A stretch of 64,000 nt of DNA from Eupeodes corollae (taxonomy: Eukaryota > Arthropoda > Insecta > Diptera > Syrphidae), in contig NC_079148.1 of assembly GCF_945859685.1 (NCBI RefSeq), positions 120,324,589 to 120,388,588 of the forward strand. Direction: 5' to 3'. Shown one piece after another: positions 1 to 11,616 of this stretch (position 1 is the first letter of the stretch; each line of letters starts with the position of its first letter). The notes beneath the pieces are model-generated. The model had not been told where the DNA came from. It saw only the letters and a list, made by a program, of their open reading frames with translations, and ran no database searches. The position numbers and the translations under genes are program-made.

Positions 1-380
1 CAGAAAACCAATTGATATATTCTGGTCTAATTTCCTAATATCAGTTTGGAAAAAAAGCCAGAATATGTTGTGCATTTTAAAAGTCGCTACTTAGTCAATA
101 TTGTAGACATTTTATCACAACACGAAAAAACAGCCCCTGACATTCACCCGCGGGGGGCCGAAATTTTATTTCTGGCTTTTTTTCCAAATATTTCTTTTTT
201 GCCTTTTTTCCATTTCTGTAAAAGGAAAAAACGCCAGAAATTTTTTAGGAAAAAATGTCTGAAATTCATAAATTTTGCCAGAAAAATTTTGGAGTTTTTC
301 CTAGGAAAAAAAGCCAGAATTTTGTATGAAGAATTTTCTGGCGTTTTTTCCAAAAAAAATTCTGGCATAATTTCCGGGAG
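1..380. repeat. Cluster of GCCAGAA / TTCTGGC inverted repeats
   Basis: At least seven copies of GCCAGAA or its complement TTCTGGC occur within about 360 bases (near 57, 172, 233, 278, 312, 338 and 361), each set in runs of A or T with TTTTTTCC or GGAAAAA beside it. Both strands are open for 90-130 codons here only because the sequence is low-complexity; the translations are K/F-rich and resemble nothing. I read it as noncoding repeat DNA able to form several hairpins. Confidence 0.6.
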
Positions 381-388
381 CCACAGTG

Positions 389-588
389 AGCTTGTGCAGA
401 AAAAAAATATGGAAATCAATTCTTTATATCTTGGGAAAGCTTAAAAACAAAATAACGGTTCTATGTTAAATACCCTTCTGTAGCAATACACAATTTTTTT
501 GTATTGAAAGAAGGTCAGGACAGACAGATAGACAAACAGACAGACGGATGGAAACCACCCACATTTTTCGGCTTCTCAACCATCTATG
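389..588 (+). repeat. Dispersed repeat R3, copy a
   Basis: This begins AGCTTGTGCAGAAA and carries the core AAAACAAAATAACGGTTCTA, then a GACAGACAG-rich stretch and CCACCCACATTTTTCGGC. The same order of blocks appears at 10022-10395, and the core appears inverted at 59901-59980. No coding capacity is visible. It is a moderately diverged interspersed repeat of unknown class. Confidence 0.6.
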
Positions 589-1096
589 TAAATGAAATGT
601 TTGATTAAAATTCTCGAGTTAGTTGGTCTCTTATATTATTCGAATCAATAACGCTAGTCGTTTCAATTTAATTTTATATTAAATATTTTGACGTGATGCA
701 ATATTGATATAAATAAGAACTTGCAAGTTTTCGAACTACTAAAAGTTTTAAAAACTGATATCTATCTGGAATATCTTGAAAATAAATAAAGGTATTGACT
801 TTATGTTCATTTCATTGCAAGCAAAATATTGTTGTTAACTTTTGGTTAAAAAAAATCCAACAGACATTTTTTTTTTAATAAAAAAGGAAGTCTCACAAAA
901 AGAAGTAAAAACTGATATGAAATGGTTTTCGACGCAAGTATTTTCAGAAGAAAAGGATAATTCAATACACTTTAAACTTTTTTGCAATCTTGTATGTAGA
1001 TAGACACGAATGGGAAATTATCGACGCAGGGGTTTTTTTTTTTTATTTTTAATATTGTTGTCAGAAATAGTACTAGAACTTTTTAAAAATTTACTA
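589..1096. other. AT-rich sequence, nothing recognised
   Basis: Homopolymer-rich A/T sequence with no reading frame, RNA gene or repeat end that I can support. Confidence 0.5.
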
Positions 1097-1537
1097 GCTT
1101 TTCAAAAATTTTAAATATTTTCTTCAAACCTTTTTTATTCCACAGAAAATATTGTTTTCTTTATTTAATAGTTTTTTTATAAAAAAATCATCAGTACGTT
1201 TTTTCATAAAAAAATTAAGTCTACAAAAAATAGTACGCGAGTTTGGTAAAAATTGATGTTCGGTTCTTGATATCTCTCAAATAAATTTCATTCATCCAAT
1301 TTTCAAAATTTTAATACATGTCACTAAAATTGGTAAAAATTTGTTTTCTATTTAACAAAACTAGATTTTCAAACTAAACTATTTCTTTACATGAAAAATA
1401 TTGTTGGTGTTTTAAAAAAATTTAAGAATAATTCAACTCACAACTTTTTTAGCAAAAATCGAAAACCTTTTAAGCAAGACAAATCGACAGACGGGATGGA
1501 AAGTTATATCAGTGTGAGTCGCATCCCAGCCTATTTT
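1097..1537 (-). repeat. Rep1 family, truncated copy D
   Basis: Read on the minus strand this opens with the Rep1 5' signature GGCTGGGATGCGACTCACAC, followed by CCGTCTGTCGATTTGTCTTGC, a block ending in CCAACAATATTTTTCAT, and the ATCAAGAACCGAACATCAAT block seen in the copies at 12 and 50 kb. It stops after the first part of the internal repeat and lacks the 3' hairpin, so it is 3'-truncated. The 84-codon open frame at 1391-1645 runs through the repeat and is not a gene. Confidence 0.75.
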
Positions 1538-1846
1538 TATATACATATATTATTTTATAATATGCAAATTTGCAATTGCAACTCAAGTATTATGAGAACA
1601 AAGAAAAGCATTAGCTTAAAACTTTTTACAATATTGCACAAATAATGGTATTAAAACTTTGTCATATTGACAGAGTGGTACGGCAATTTAACAGTGTGCC
1701 TTGACTGACACAGACATCTCTCTTAAAATCATGGATTATGGATTATGGTTCTAAATGTCAATATTATTAATATATTCAATTTGACAAATTCGGGGAAAGA
1801 TTTAAATGGAAAGGTAATTAATTATTAAAAGATTATTTGAATCGGT
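1538..1846. other. Nothing recognised
   Basis: AT-rich sequence between a repeat and a LINE remnant. No coding or structured element was seen. Confidence 0.4.
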
Positions 1847-1886
1847 TCATGATGTCCTGAGAAATTTCAAAACAAAAATAACGGTA

Positions 1887-2450
1887 ATGAAATTAAATTG
1901 GACCTTTACTAAACATAACTTATTGTCAAAACACTCGCGTTGCCAAAATATCAGCATTAAGGCTATCAATTCAAGGAGTGGATGGTATCGCGAATGGCTT
2001 AAATTAGCAGAAAATTGTAGAATGAATTTTGTTTGTAATGTCGAGGACCTTTCCAAATTAAAAAAGGACATGTATCAAATTATTTCCAAGGTAGATGAAG
2101 CAGCTGGAAACAAGTACATGGATGAAGCTTCAAACTCCTTACATCGTACAGTCTAATGCCACCTTAACCACAATCTGCAGCAGTTAAACTACTTCCGTGA
2201 TTAGCTTAGTATCAGGGAAATAGCTATGATGGTCAGACGAGCTGAAATTCTAAACCTGAACAATGTACCTCACAGAGCAGATCTTCCAGTCATCTGTAAT
2301 ATATGCAACAGGATGGAGAGGGAAGACGTTACTCTAAGAGAAACGAGAAGATGTATCTTTTTAAAAGATTTTCTAACCATTGAGGAAGTCATATTCAAAT
2401 TATATCAAATGAATGTTTCTAAAATATATCAGTTCTGTACAATTGCTTAA
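1887..2450 (+). pseudogene. Non-LTR retrotransposon C-terminal remnant
   Basis: Two open segments, 1887-2156 and 2226-2450, are in the same frame and are separated only by stop codons, so they are one decayed frame. The second contains RRAEILNLNNVPHRADLP followed by CNICNRMEREDV, a layout typical of the cysteine-containing C-terminus of some non-LTR reverse transcriptases (Cx2C followed by D and usually H and C). Here the usual histidine is missing and only a later Cys (in RRCIF) remains. No reverse-transcriptase core is found upstream, so this is a 5'-truncated, inactivated copy. The clade is not assigned; identification rests on recalled family pattern, not alignment. Confidence 0.5.
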
Positions 2451-3249
2451 GATATCGAAATAGAATCTTACAAGGACTTTTTTGATGAAACACCTTTTTT
2501 ATTCTTATTATTATGTGATAATTGTTAATTAAAATAAATTAAAAACCGCTAATTATAAAATTTAAAGTCAAATTACAAAATAATATTGTAAAAGTATATA
2601 AATAATCAATTCGGCAGAAGGCACATAGCCATGTCTAATGATTTTGTTTTATATTCAAATGTTATATTAATTATGAATAAAATCAATTCTAAAAAAAATA
2701 AAATCGTTAATGCTTCTTTTTCCGCCTTTATTATGGAGCAATATACATAAAAACATATTTTTTTATAAAAACATATTTTTTTTATATTGGAAGAAGAGAT
2801 GTTAAAAATCAAAGTAAAGATACAATTTCATACAAATCAATCGGGCCAGAGACAATTTCACACAGCTACCACGTTTAGAGCTCAAGTTAAACGACTTCAA
2901 ACTTTCAAAAACATAGATTATTTTGTTAATATTCCTCAATGTTCAAATGAACACAAAAATATCACCAAAAAAAAAGCTCATAGCCATTCAGGTAATTCAT
3001 TCCAGCCTCGGCATCAACGGAGAGGCGGCGCGAAGCGGCGGCGTTGCGTTCCCTTCCACTATGGACTGAACACAGATGGATTGTGGAAAAATGTACGTAG
3101 AAAAATATTGAATTCCGAATTGCATATAAGGAAAGAAAAAAACATGGCCACCAAAAATATGATCGTATTTAAAATGGAATTATTTGCCTACTTTTTGGAG
3201 GTTCTTTTCAGTGTATTTTTAAACTTATTTTTAAAGCCGATTATATAAT
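2451..3249. other. AT-rich sequence with a short GC-rich block
   Basis: Mostly A/T. At 3000-3060 there is a conspicuously GC-rich patch with GGCGGCG repeated around a GAAGC centre. The 153-codon open frame over it (2787-3248) has no recognisable domain and poor composition, and I do not call it a gene. Confidence 0.4.
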
Positions 3250-6200
3250 TTTAGGCACTTTTGGTTGCCGGTTTTATTTTCACATACTCTTAGGCTGCTA
3301 TAACTTGTTCATAATTTTGTCAAAAAAGGTGAATAACTTTTTGCCAAAATAGTATATTTCAAGTTTTTATTAGCTTCCTTCAATAGTTTTTAAGGAATCA
3401 GTTTATTTTAAGGAAAATAGCTATACTGTTGTTTTTTTTATTTTAATTCAACCTTCCCGAGTGAATCCACAAACAACAAAAAGAAAATAAAACCAGGAAA
3501 TATGTATAGTTTTGTTTTGCTTATGCATTTTTATATTTAAATAATAAATATGCAAAATATATATTTTTTCTCATTTAACATAAAATAATATCTTGCTATC
3601 AGCACAAATATTTAAAAAAAACATAAACTCTTGGCAAGGAACAAAACAAAAAGAAAATGTCACATTTAAATTTAAGAAGAAAAAAATAAATTCCATTATT
3701 AAATTAATAATAATACACAATAAACTAAAATAACTTATATTCTAACAATTTGGCATAATTTAAAAAAATTACTATCATTTTTAAAAACAGTTTCCAAATA
3801 ATTTTGTTTTTAATAAAATGAACTACTTAGGACAACTTTACTAATTTTATGTTTATTATTATTGTCAAAATTTAGAAAAAAAACAATTTTTTATTTAGAT
3901 CCATTCAACCGAAAGTTTTAATTTTTTGTTGTTGTTGTGTCTTAAACAAACATAACATATTTTTTGCGAGGGTAGTTATTTAAATAATATTTGCATGAAT
4001 GTTCTAAAAAGAAAATCTGTTGAAATTACTTAATATAACAAAACATTTTATATCTTTTTAAGAATGTATTCATACATACAAATAAAATAAATTATAAAAA
4101 AATAATAAAAACTGACTTTTATATTCACAGATAAAGTTGCACATTTAAAATGTTAATACAAACAGTTTTTTTTATTGTTGTTTATTCTTTAAATTTGTTT
4201 GGTTTTTGTTCATTCAAAAAAATAAAAATATTTTAAGCCTAAAATTTGGTATTTTCCCCTTTTTTTGTTGTCTTATTATTTTAAAACTATTTTATTGGTA
4301 CAGCCATGTTTAGTTTTTTGTTTAATTATTTTTTACATAATTAAACGAAATAATAATACAAATTAAAAATGAACAATCAAATAAAACAGATGTTTTCACA
4401 GCTTAATTTTGCATTTTCATTAAAATTAATTTTATATACACATACATGAATATTAACAAAAAAATATAAATTATTTTATTTTAAAATGAAATTATTTATA
4501 ACGAAAATAAAAAAAAATAATAATAAACGAAACAGTATTAAAATAAAACTTAATTTTTAGTGTTTTATTAATGCGGTATTTATAGGTAATATCATTATAT
4601 TTTTTTATAATTTTAGTTGTCCAAAAAAATACATATTTATAATAAAATCACGTAAATTTAATAACAAATTTTATTTATTTTGTTTTTTCTTATAAAAATA
4701 GTTTAACAAATACTTAGTTTGAAGTCCAAGGTACTGTTAATTTATGAAATAAAAAACAAACATTAATTAAACTAAATAAAAATAGATGGTACACATTGAA
4801 AGAAAATTTATGAACGGTGAGTTATTGTTTTTTTTGCCACCAAAATGGGTGACATTGTATGAAAAGTAGCGGAAATTATTATCAACCGATTACAAACGTC
4901 TTTTACCATCAATGATAGAAGGCACTTTTTTAAGAAGTTGAAATTAAAGTAAGTTTCAAAATTAGAGAGATGTCCCTTCTTAGTTTCTTAGGCTTTTAAT
5001 TAAATACTTCTGAGCTTCTTAAGCTTTTAGTTAACTACTACAATCCTAGAAAAATTTAAATAAGTTATGGTGAAATTGGTTTTCAAAATTAATCATTATT
5101 ATTTCGAGCTACAAAAAGTATTTAGATTTGATAAGCCACCTCAAGTATCAAAAGTTTGGTTTTCCCAAAATTTTATTTTTGAATCATTTACTTTTACTTT
5201 GATTTCATAATGTTAATGTATCATTCAGTCAAAAATTCTTAGCTCAAGGAACTTGTCTGGAGTAATTCTTAATACTTATTACTTCGAATCTCATAATATG
5301 AAATGTTTATAATCAAGACATTTGTAATGTAGTACTGATTTTAAAGTTGTTATCGGTTTGGTTAGCTATTTAATTAAATTACTTTCCTCAAGTTTCGTAT
5401 TGATCTGCGTTTTTGTGAGTACTTACTTTAAATAATCGAAGGTTATTCCTAAGAACAATAAAACCAAGCATTTTTACTAAAAAAGTACTCGTTTTAGAGA
5501 GTACGAAGGAGATAAAAGCTGAATACTTGAATAGCGTAAAATCACGTTTAAGAGATCAAGCTTTAAAATGAAAAAAGTCCTGGTAGTAATAATGACCAAG
5601 AAACAACTTGAAATGTTTGACATTTTCAAGTACTTGATAGAAAATGTGACATATTCTTTTTTCTTGAAAAAAAACATGCTTATAAAATCTAAATCAGAAA
5701 ATCTCTGGATTTTGAAACAACTTTAAAGAACAAACAAAGTTATGAATAAATCAGTTCAAATGAAGTTTTTGTATTTTCAATGCATATTTTTTTTTTGAAT
5801 AATTGAATCAAACTGTAAAAAGGAAGACGTCTTATTAGAGGTATTAAGTTAATTGAAGATTTTATTTTGTTTTTTTTTCTGTTTAACTTATTGCTTTGGT
5901 ATTAACTTAAAGAAATTCGTTGTAAATATACAATACAAAAAGAGTCTCAATCCTGTATGAAGCACGTTTTCTTTAATAAGTGTTTTAAGTCTTTTAAACA
6001 CAAACGTCTGTTGCAATTACTGCATTTGCAGTAAGTAAAAACTGAAATGCTTCAAACCCAATAGGATTAAGAGAATTAAAGTCTTTTGTGAATAGAAATA
6101 TACATTATATATATATTTTTTAAATATTTTAAGTCTTTTCGAATATTTTTTTCTTTTTTAAATTTGCATTCGGTTCCAGCCGAACTAAAACATTTTAACA

Positions 6201-6664
6201 ATAAGCATTATTTTAAAACTTCCATTTCATAAATAATTTTCAAACACTTAGTACACCATCGTTATCATCAGTAAAAATAATTAATATTATTGCTTTACAT
6301 AAGCTACTATCTATTTTCTTTTTTTTGTTTTATAAAATACTTAAAATTAGCAATGTAAATATTTATAGTGCTTGTTTTTTTTATTTTATTTTTTGAATTT
6401 GTACAATTATGTACTGTTTTTTGTTTGTATCAACTTAATTTAAGCATTTATGTTTATAATTTTGTTTCTACAACTTAAAACTAAATATTAATTTTATATG
6501 TAATTATGTATGTTTTTTTTTCTTTGTTTCTTAAATGAAATGTTTTAATATTTTTTTTGTGTTTACTTAGAGTAAAATATCTACTAATTTTTTTTGTTTT
6601 TTAATATTTATAATATTTATACGTGTGTATACTGGTTTAACAGTTAAATAATAATAATAATAAT
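3250..6664 (-). other. AT-rich 3' flank / possible long 3' UTR of the transporter
   Basis: This stretch follows the transporter stop codon on the minus strand. It is extremely AT-rich, lacks all the repeat families found elsewhere in the window and holds no credible ORF. Many AATAAA-type hexamers occur on the minus strand, so the cleavage site cannot be placed. The absence of recognisable transposon insertions over 3.4 kb fits a transcribed 3' UTR, but that is inference. Confidence 0.4.
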
Positions 6665-6943
6665 TTACTGGCCACCACCAACATGGCTGCCATGGAATTC
6701 TGCATAGAATTCTTCAATACTGACATATGTGCCCGTTAGAAAACCAATAACACCAAATGACATTAAGAAGCAATTCTTCCATAACCTCCAATTGTATGTT
6801 CCATAGCCGGGTTCTTCATGATAAACAGCAAGTTCAATTATTGATGGTACAATAAGACCTAGTGTACTTAAGCACACAGCACCAATAAGGGAGATGAATG
6901 GTCCAAGATTTGGTAGAGCAGCAGCAATAGCACCACAAATTAT
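6665..6943 (-). CDS. SLC36-type amino-acid transporter, last coding exon
   Basis: This 279-base exon ends in TAA at 6665-6667 and encodes the last 92 residues (about 444-535 of the long isoform). The acceptor is AATTTAG directly before ATA ATT TGT at 6943, in phase 0. It contains the end of membrane segment 9 (IICGAIAAALPN), segment 10 (LGPFISLIGAVCLSTLGL...), a short YNWRLWKN loop and segment 11 (NCFLMSFGVIGFLTG), then a short hydrophilic tail ending GGGQ. The order LPNLGPFISLIGA followed by PSIIEL is characteristic of the SLC36/Aa_trans family, whose members couple proton and amino-acid movement at plasma or lysosomal membranes. Confidence 0.92.
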   Translation of the reverse strand: MICGAIAAALPNLGPFISLIGAVCLSTLGLIVPSIIELAVYHEEPGYGTYNWRLWKNCFLMSFGVIGFLTGTYVSIEEFYAEFHGSHVGGGQ

Positions 6944-7258
6944 CTAAATTAGCAAAAATTCAAATGTTTAAAATTTGCTTCTTTTTCATGTTCAAATTTG
7001 TGTATCAACCAAATTTAATCTTGAAAGGTTAAAAGGTTTTTCTTTTTTCCCGAATTTGTAATATAATTTATTCAACATTTAAATTATACATAATGTACTG
7101 CATTTAACAATACGGAACGTACAAAAAGAACAAACACTTAAAGAAGGCACGTATACGCCACAGTGTACTATTTTTGATTTAATCACTTTCTCAATATTTG
7201 GTTGATATTAAGACTATTTCAGTAAATGTTTGTTACCAAAAATGTCTTATATACTTAC
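6944..7258 (-). other. Intron of the transporter gene
   Basis: Donor GTAAGT at 7253-7258, acceptor AG at 6944-6945. It includes one copy of the dispersed GTATACGCC motif at 7146-7170. Confidence 0.85.
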
Positions 7259-7418
7259 AACAAGAACCACTCGCAATGCGTACTCAACGACATTTTGACT
7301 GTCAGCTGAGATCTTTGGTTGCAACCCCTTCCAGATAATACCCATTGGCACATAGAATTGTAGAGTAAAAGTGAAGAAAATTGCAATAGCAATCATTACT
7401 TTCACAGATTGAGCCAAG
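7259..7418 (-). CDS. SLC36-type amino-acid transporter, exon with TM8-TM9
   Basis: This 160-base exon encodes about residues 390-443. The acceptor is TTATTATAG and the donor is GTT|GTAAGT. The first base completes an Ile codon split from the upstream exon (AT|C), and the exon ends in phase 0, so the joined reading is LPVEDILAQSVK, then membrane segment 8 (VMIAIAIFFTFTLQFYVPMG), a loop with SADSQNVVEYALR, and the start of segment 9. Both junctions restore uninterrupted family-like sequence, which strongly supports the splice sites. It is not visible as a long ORF because it has no internal start. Confidence 0.92.
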
Positions 7419-7637
7419 CTATAATAAGAAAATAGAATTAGTTAATGTTATTTACAGATATGAAAATAACTAAATTGGTTTTTAGAGCACGAAGAAAAAG
7501 TCAATATTTTTGATTATTGTGTTGATAGAGTTTATGAAGTTCTAAAAAAAATCTAACTAATGATTTAATTTGTATTGAAGTTCTTTAAAAACTTTTCCAA
7601 AAACCAACAAACAGCTTAGGTTGCTTAAAATACTCAC

Positions 7638-8456
7638 ATATCTTCAACGGGCAAATTCAGCGTAATACTGCCTTCGGTGTCATCACCATATTTCAAATAT
7701 CCAAAGAATCCAACCAGAGCATACATACTAATCACAACAGCCATTCCAATATTCAACACACTTGGGCAACCAATGAAGTGATTTGGGTTCTTCATGTCGT
7801 TCTCCAATGACATAACTACACCAATACCTTCCAAAGCAAAGATGACAGTTCCGAAGAACAACGGCCATTGCACAAAATCACTAACACCCTGTCGCTCGGA
7901 CACTTCGGGAGTATCAGTAAAAATGTACGTGAATGTAATGATAATTCCAACAAATATCAACACATTAGCAATCATCGAAAATGGCGTCAAATACTTGAGA
8001 TTACGAATTAGACACATGAAGATTAGTGGCACCGTGAAGACAGCAATGTAAATACGAATATCCAAGGCATTATCGGCGCCCATATAATGATCGACAACTT
8101 GTTTGATGTTTTTCGACACAAAAACTAAGTAGATGCAACAACAACCAATTAAATCGATGACAAGGAAAGTATTTACAATGAATCTTATGAATCGCGAATA
8201 TTTATTCAAATTTGGCGGTCCATCGAGGAAGGCTTGTTCGGCTACATCGGCAAATCCCATCGATGGAATTTTCCGCCGCCGACACAGAATGTGTGCGCAT
8301 TTGACCAGGATGTGTACGCAATATGTGCAAATTGCACCAACTGCAAATGTGGCAATCAAACCGAACCATAGGCCGCCATTCATGAAGGCCAACGGCATGG
8401 CCAATATTCCTGAGCCCAAGGATCCCTTGAGTAAGTGCATGAAAGTTTCGAGATCG
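7638..8456 (-). CDS. SLC36-type amino-acid transporter, main membrane exon
   Basis: This 819-base exon encodes about residues 118-389. The acceptor is TTTTACAG before C GAT CTC, and the donor is GAT AT|GTGAGT. It holds the family signature HLLKGSLGSGILAMPLAF (glycine-rich first membrane segment, substrate and proton path in this fold), followed by six more hydrophobic segments through LVGFFGYLKYGDD. With the two downstream exons this gives about 11 membrane segments, as usual for SLC36. It is closest in recall to the fly proton-coupled amino-acid transporter-like group (pathetic, CG1139, CG13384); which of these is the ortholog is not decidable here. The long antisense frames over this exon are shadows. 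Confidence 0.95.
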
Positions 8457-10021
8457 CTGTAAAAGTAAAGAAAAAAAAAATAAAATTTATTACTTGAATT
8501 TGAATTTAAAATAATATGGTTTAATATAAATATATTGCTTTTAGTTAAATTGTTATTAAAATAATTAACCCACTTAAGTAAAATAATCTAAACATCTACT
8601 TTCATCACTCTAAAGTTTTTGAGAGTACTCAATATTAAATGTGACTCAATTTGATGTATTTATTTTAAAATTTGTACTATTCTGATGGATTAATACTGTT
8701 ATTTATCTTACGCTTAGGTCCTGGTTTAAAGACAATTTTGTATTTCAATTAAAACAAAGTGAAAAACTTTAAAAATTTAATAACCAAATCGCATATGTAT
8801 AAGTTTTTTCTATTTTCAATGAACTTCTTATAATCATTTCACACAAACATAGCTCAGTTTTCGTTTTTTTTTCATAGTCAAATATTATGTTTAAAACAAA
8901 CTTCTGGTGATATTGAGTTTGATTTTAAAGATATTTTTGGTCTTTTGAGTGCCAATTAGAATAGTCTGAATCTGATAAGGGCTTTAAGTTAGTAAGTTTC
9001 CATGCTTAAAACATATTTTCTATTTTTGTTTTCAACTAATAAAATACCAAATCGTCGTCGTTCTTTGAAAACTCAACATTATCCGCAAAAATGAAATAAA
9101 TGCACCCAATTCATGCAAATGCCAAAATTTATATTTTCTCAAAACATCCTTAGCTCTACGATGCACCACATTAAAAATATAAAGAATTAAAACTCCCACA
9201 ATCTATTAATTTGTATATTGATTTCAAACTTTAAATGCAAATATCTCAAAACACCAAAAATTTGATAGAATGGCGACGAAATATAAATATTTAACTCTTT
9301 GAGGTTTTATTTATACACTTTTTTAAACCAACATAAAATAAACAAAAAAAAAACAATAGTCTTCAGCAAATAAAAAAATAATGAAGTATGTATAAATTTA
9401 TTTCCATAATTAACAAAAAAAACTAATATTTGTTTTGTCTGGTTCTTTTCTATACTATTTTTAAAACTGACAAAATATTGTCAAATCCTAATTTTTATTT
9501 TCATTCAAAAAATACTCATTCTTTGTTTATCTAATCTTAAGGAAAGACAGGTAAATTAGTTCAAGACATATTTACAATCCCATTAAAGTATGTAGATTCT
9601 TGTAAACAAGAAACGTAAATGCATGACTGGATCGCATGAACTTGCTCATGTATCCAAAGAGTCTGTTTGAAAATATTTCCTTTATTTTAATATTTCAAAA
9701 TTTACCTGCAAAACAGGTTATCTTTCAAAAATTTAATTGCCATTTGATTTAAAAAAAAACTACATTTTTTTAATTTTGTATTTGAAAATAGTTAGAGCGT
9801 TTGTTTTTAATAATTTTGTATATAATTATGTTTAAATTTAGGTCGAGAAATATTTTTAGTACGCAGATATTAAAAGATTATTAATACAAGTTTTACATTT
9901 TAAATTCGTAAAAAACTGATTACCCTACCCGTCTTCGAGGTATCGTATTTCAATAAAAACGTGTAATGTTTTTGTTTAAATCAAAAATAAAAACAATTAT
10001 ATTTTATTGAGACAGTATTAA
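8457..10021 (-). other. Large intron of the transporter, 3' part
   Basis: Start of a 6.3-kb intron (8457-14796). This section is AT-rich and unremarkable. The rest of the intron holds the R3, SINE and Rep1 insertions listed separately. Confidence 0.7.
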
Positions 10022-10395
10022 AGCTTGTGCAGAAAAAATTATTGAAATTAGTTCATTATTTTTTGAGAAAACTTACAATCAAAATAATGGTTCTATAAAG
10101 GGTAACCTCCTGATATAATACAAAAATATTTTTATATATTGAAAAAAGCCAAATTAAGAAACAAAATTTAAAAAAAAATTTAAAAAAAATTTGTTGGTTC
10201 CTTTTTGAGAAAATTCGACTTTTCGATTTTTGGGCAAAAAACTTAGACACTACTGTTATTTTTCCTCTTAAAAAAAAAAAAAAAACAAAACAAACGCCTA
10301 ACGCGAATCGGCTTAAAAGCTTAATTTTCAAGTTTGAAGGGGTGAGGACAGGTGGACGGAATAGGGGGCCCACTTTTTTGACTCCTACACCATCG
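10022..10395 (+). repeat. Dispersed repeat R3, copy b (intronic)
   Basis: AGCTTGTGCAGAAA at the left, then CAAAATAATGGTTCTATA, a long A/T spacer, and GGACAGGTGGACGG with CCCACTTTTTTG near the right end, in the same order as the copy at 389-588. The 105-codon antisense open frame here is low-complexity F/K sequence and not a gene. Confidence 0.6.
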
Positions 10396-11296
10396 TAAAA
10401 TCACGCTTGGTTAAAGCAAATACTTGCTTTATCTTCATATGTGTCGCAAGTAAAAATAAATGTTAAGTTACAAATTGAGTGAATTAAAGAAAACAATGCA
10501 ATTATTAAAATTGATTTTACATTACAAGTTAATTTAACTTTTTATCTTTATTATCATAAAAAAAATTATAGAAAACACAAAAAGTCTTGGGTTTTTACTT
10601 TTTAATAAGAATGGTATTGAACTTTAAAAACTTTGACTTTTCTGTATTCTTATTTATCTATACGCAAAATTCTCAGTGGTTAACTTATTTGTATGCAAGA
10701 TAATTTTTTATTTTGCGTTGCCATTCTTTTCACTGCAAATAATATGTATTTTTAACTAAAAATTTTATTTTCTAATATATAACTTGAAAAGAAATACTTT
10801 AATTTAAATGCAATATTGATAAATGACATTTGACGAGTAAAACCGACATCTGTTTTTAAAATGGTTCCATTTTTCTTCAACAAATGTTGAAAGTTTTGAA
10901 GCCATAGTTTTCCACCTTGCAAGTAAAGTCACATGACTATATATTTCTTGAAGAAGTGATTACAATACTTTGAAGACCTCCGAAAAAAGCCTCAATACCA
11001 ATGCTCCAGAATCCATAGTGGACGTAGTGGATATTTTGCTAATATACTTTTTCCATTGTCAATGGACTAATCAAATAAAAATTCATTAGTTTCTGTTAAA
11101 ATAAGTTATGTTTTTGTAATATTAAAACAAAATCTCTTATTTAAAATACTTCATAATTTTTTGGCAGTTTTATCTACTGGCACTTTAAGGATAAAATTGA
11201 CAACCTATTTGAAACGATCAATTTGGTAAAATGAAGAGATATTTATTTAACTTTGAGCTAAAAAAAATCAAACCTAATAAGCTGCAGGAAACTAGA
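10396..11296 (-). other. Intronic AT-rich sequence
   Basis: No gene or repeat recognised. Confidence 0.4.
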
Positions 11297-11309
11297 TAAT
11301 AATTATCAA

Positions 11310-11603
11310 ATAAAATTGGGTGGCGCAACAGTCCGTTGAGAACTAGGACCTAGAGACTTACAACTCTTAACCATTCCTGTGTGTGAGTAATATAGTCAGG
11401 AATGGAGGGGACCTACAGTTTATATGCCGAATCCGAACGGCTCATTTGAGTAAGCTCTTTTTCATCACAAGAGTTACTCTTGACGAATTTGTCAATTCCT
11501 CGCAAGAGGCAGTGAAAAGACTTTAGATGGCATAGGCAGGGATCAAACCCAAGACCTCTGGCATGACAGTCCAACGCACTAACCACCCTGCCGCGGGTAC
11601 TAC
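11310..11603 (-). mobile_element. tRNA-derived SINE, full-length, with target-site duplication
   Basis: Read on the minus strand the element starts GTACCCGCGGCAGGG and carries an RNA polymerase III A box (TGGTTAGTGCGTTGG, 11571-11585) and B box (GGGTTTGATCC, 11540-11550), spaced as in a tRNA gene. A tRNA-unrelated body follows, with AGCCGTTCGGATTCGGC, and then a 3' end GGACTGTTGCGCCACCC plus a short A/T tail. A perfect 13-bp direct repeat, TAATAATTATCAA, flanks it at 11297-11309 and 11604-11616, which is diagnostic of target-primed insertion. The length is about 294 bp. Diverged or partial relatives lie at 20993-21137, 38411-38440 and 54934-55040. The tRNA parent is not assigned. Confidence 0.88.
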
Positions 11604-11616
11604 TAATAATTATCAA

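Noticed and set aside
46..444. 132-codon plus-strand and 91-codon minus-strand open frames
   Set aside because: Low-complexity F/K-rich translations on both strands over an inverted-repeat cluster; no protein features.
2787..3248. 153-codon open frame with an RGGAKRRR segment
   Set aside because: No domain, poor composition outside the GC patch and no splice or family support.
7794..8462. Plus-strand open frames of 85 and 109 codons
   Set aside because: Antisense shadows of the main transporter exon.
11540..11603. Functional tRNA gene
   Set aside because: A and B boxes are present, but the sequence is the head of a SINE with a long unrelated body and flanking target duplications.
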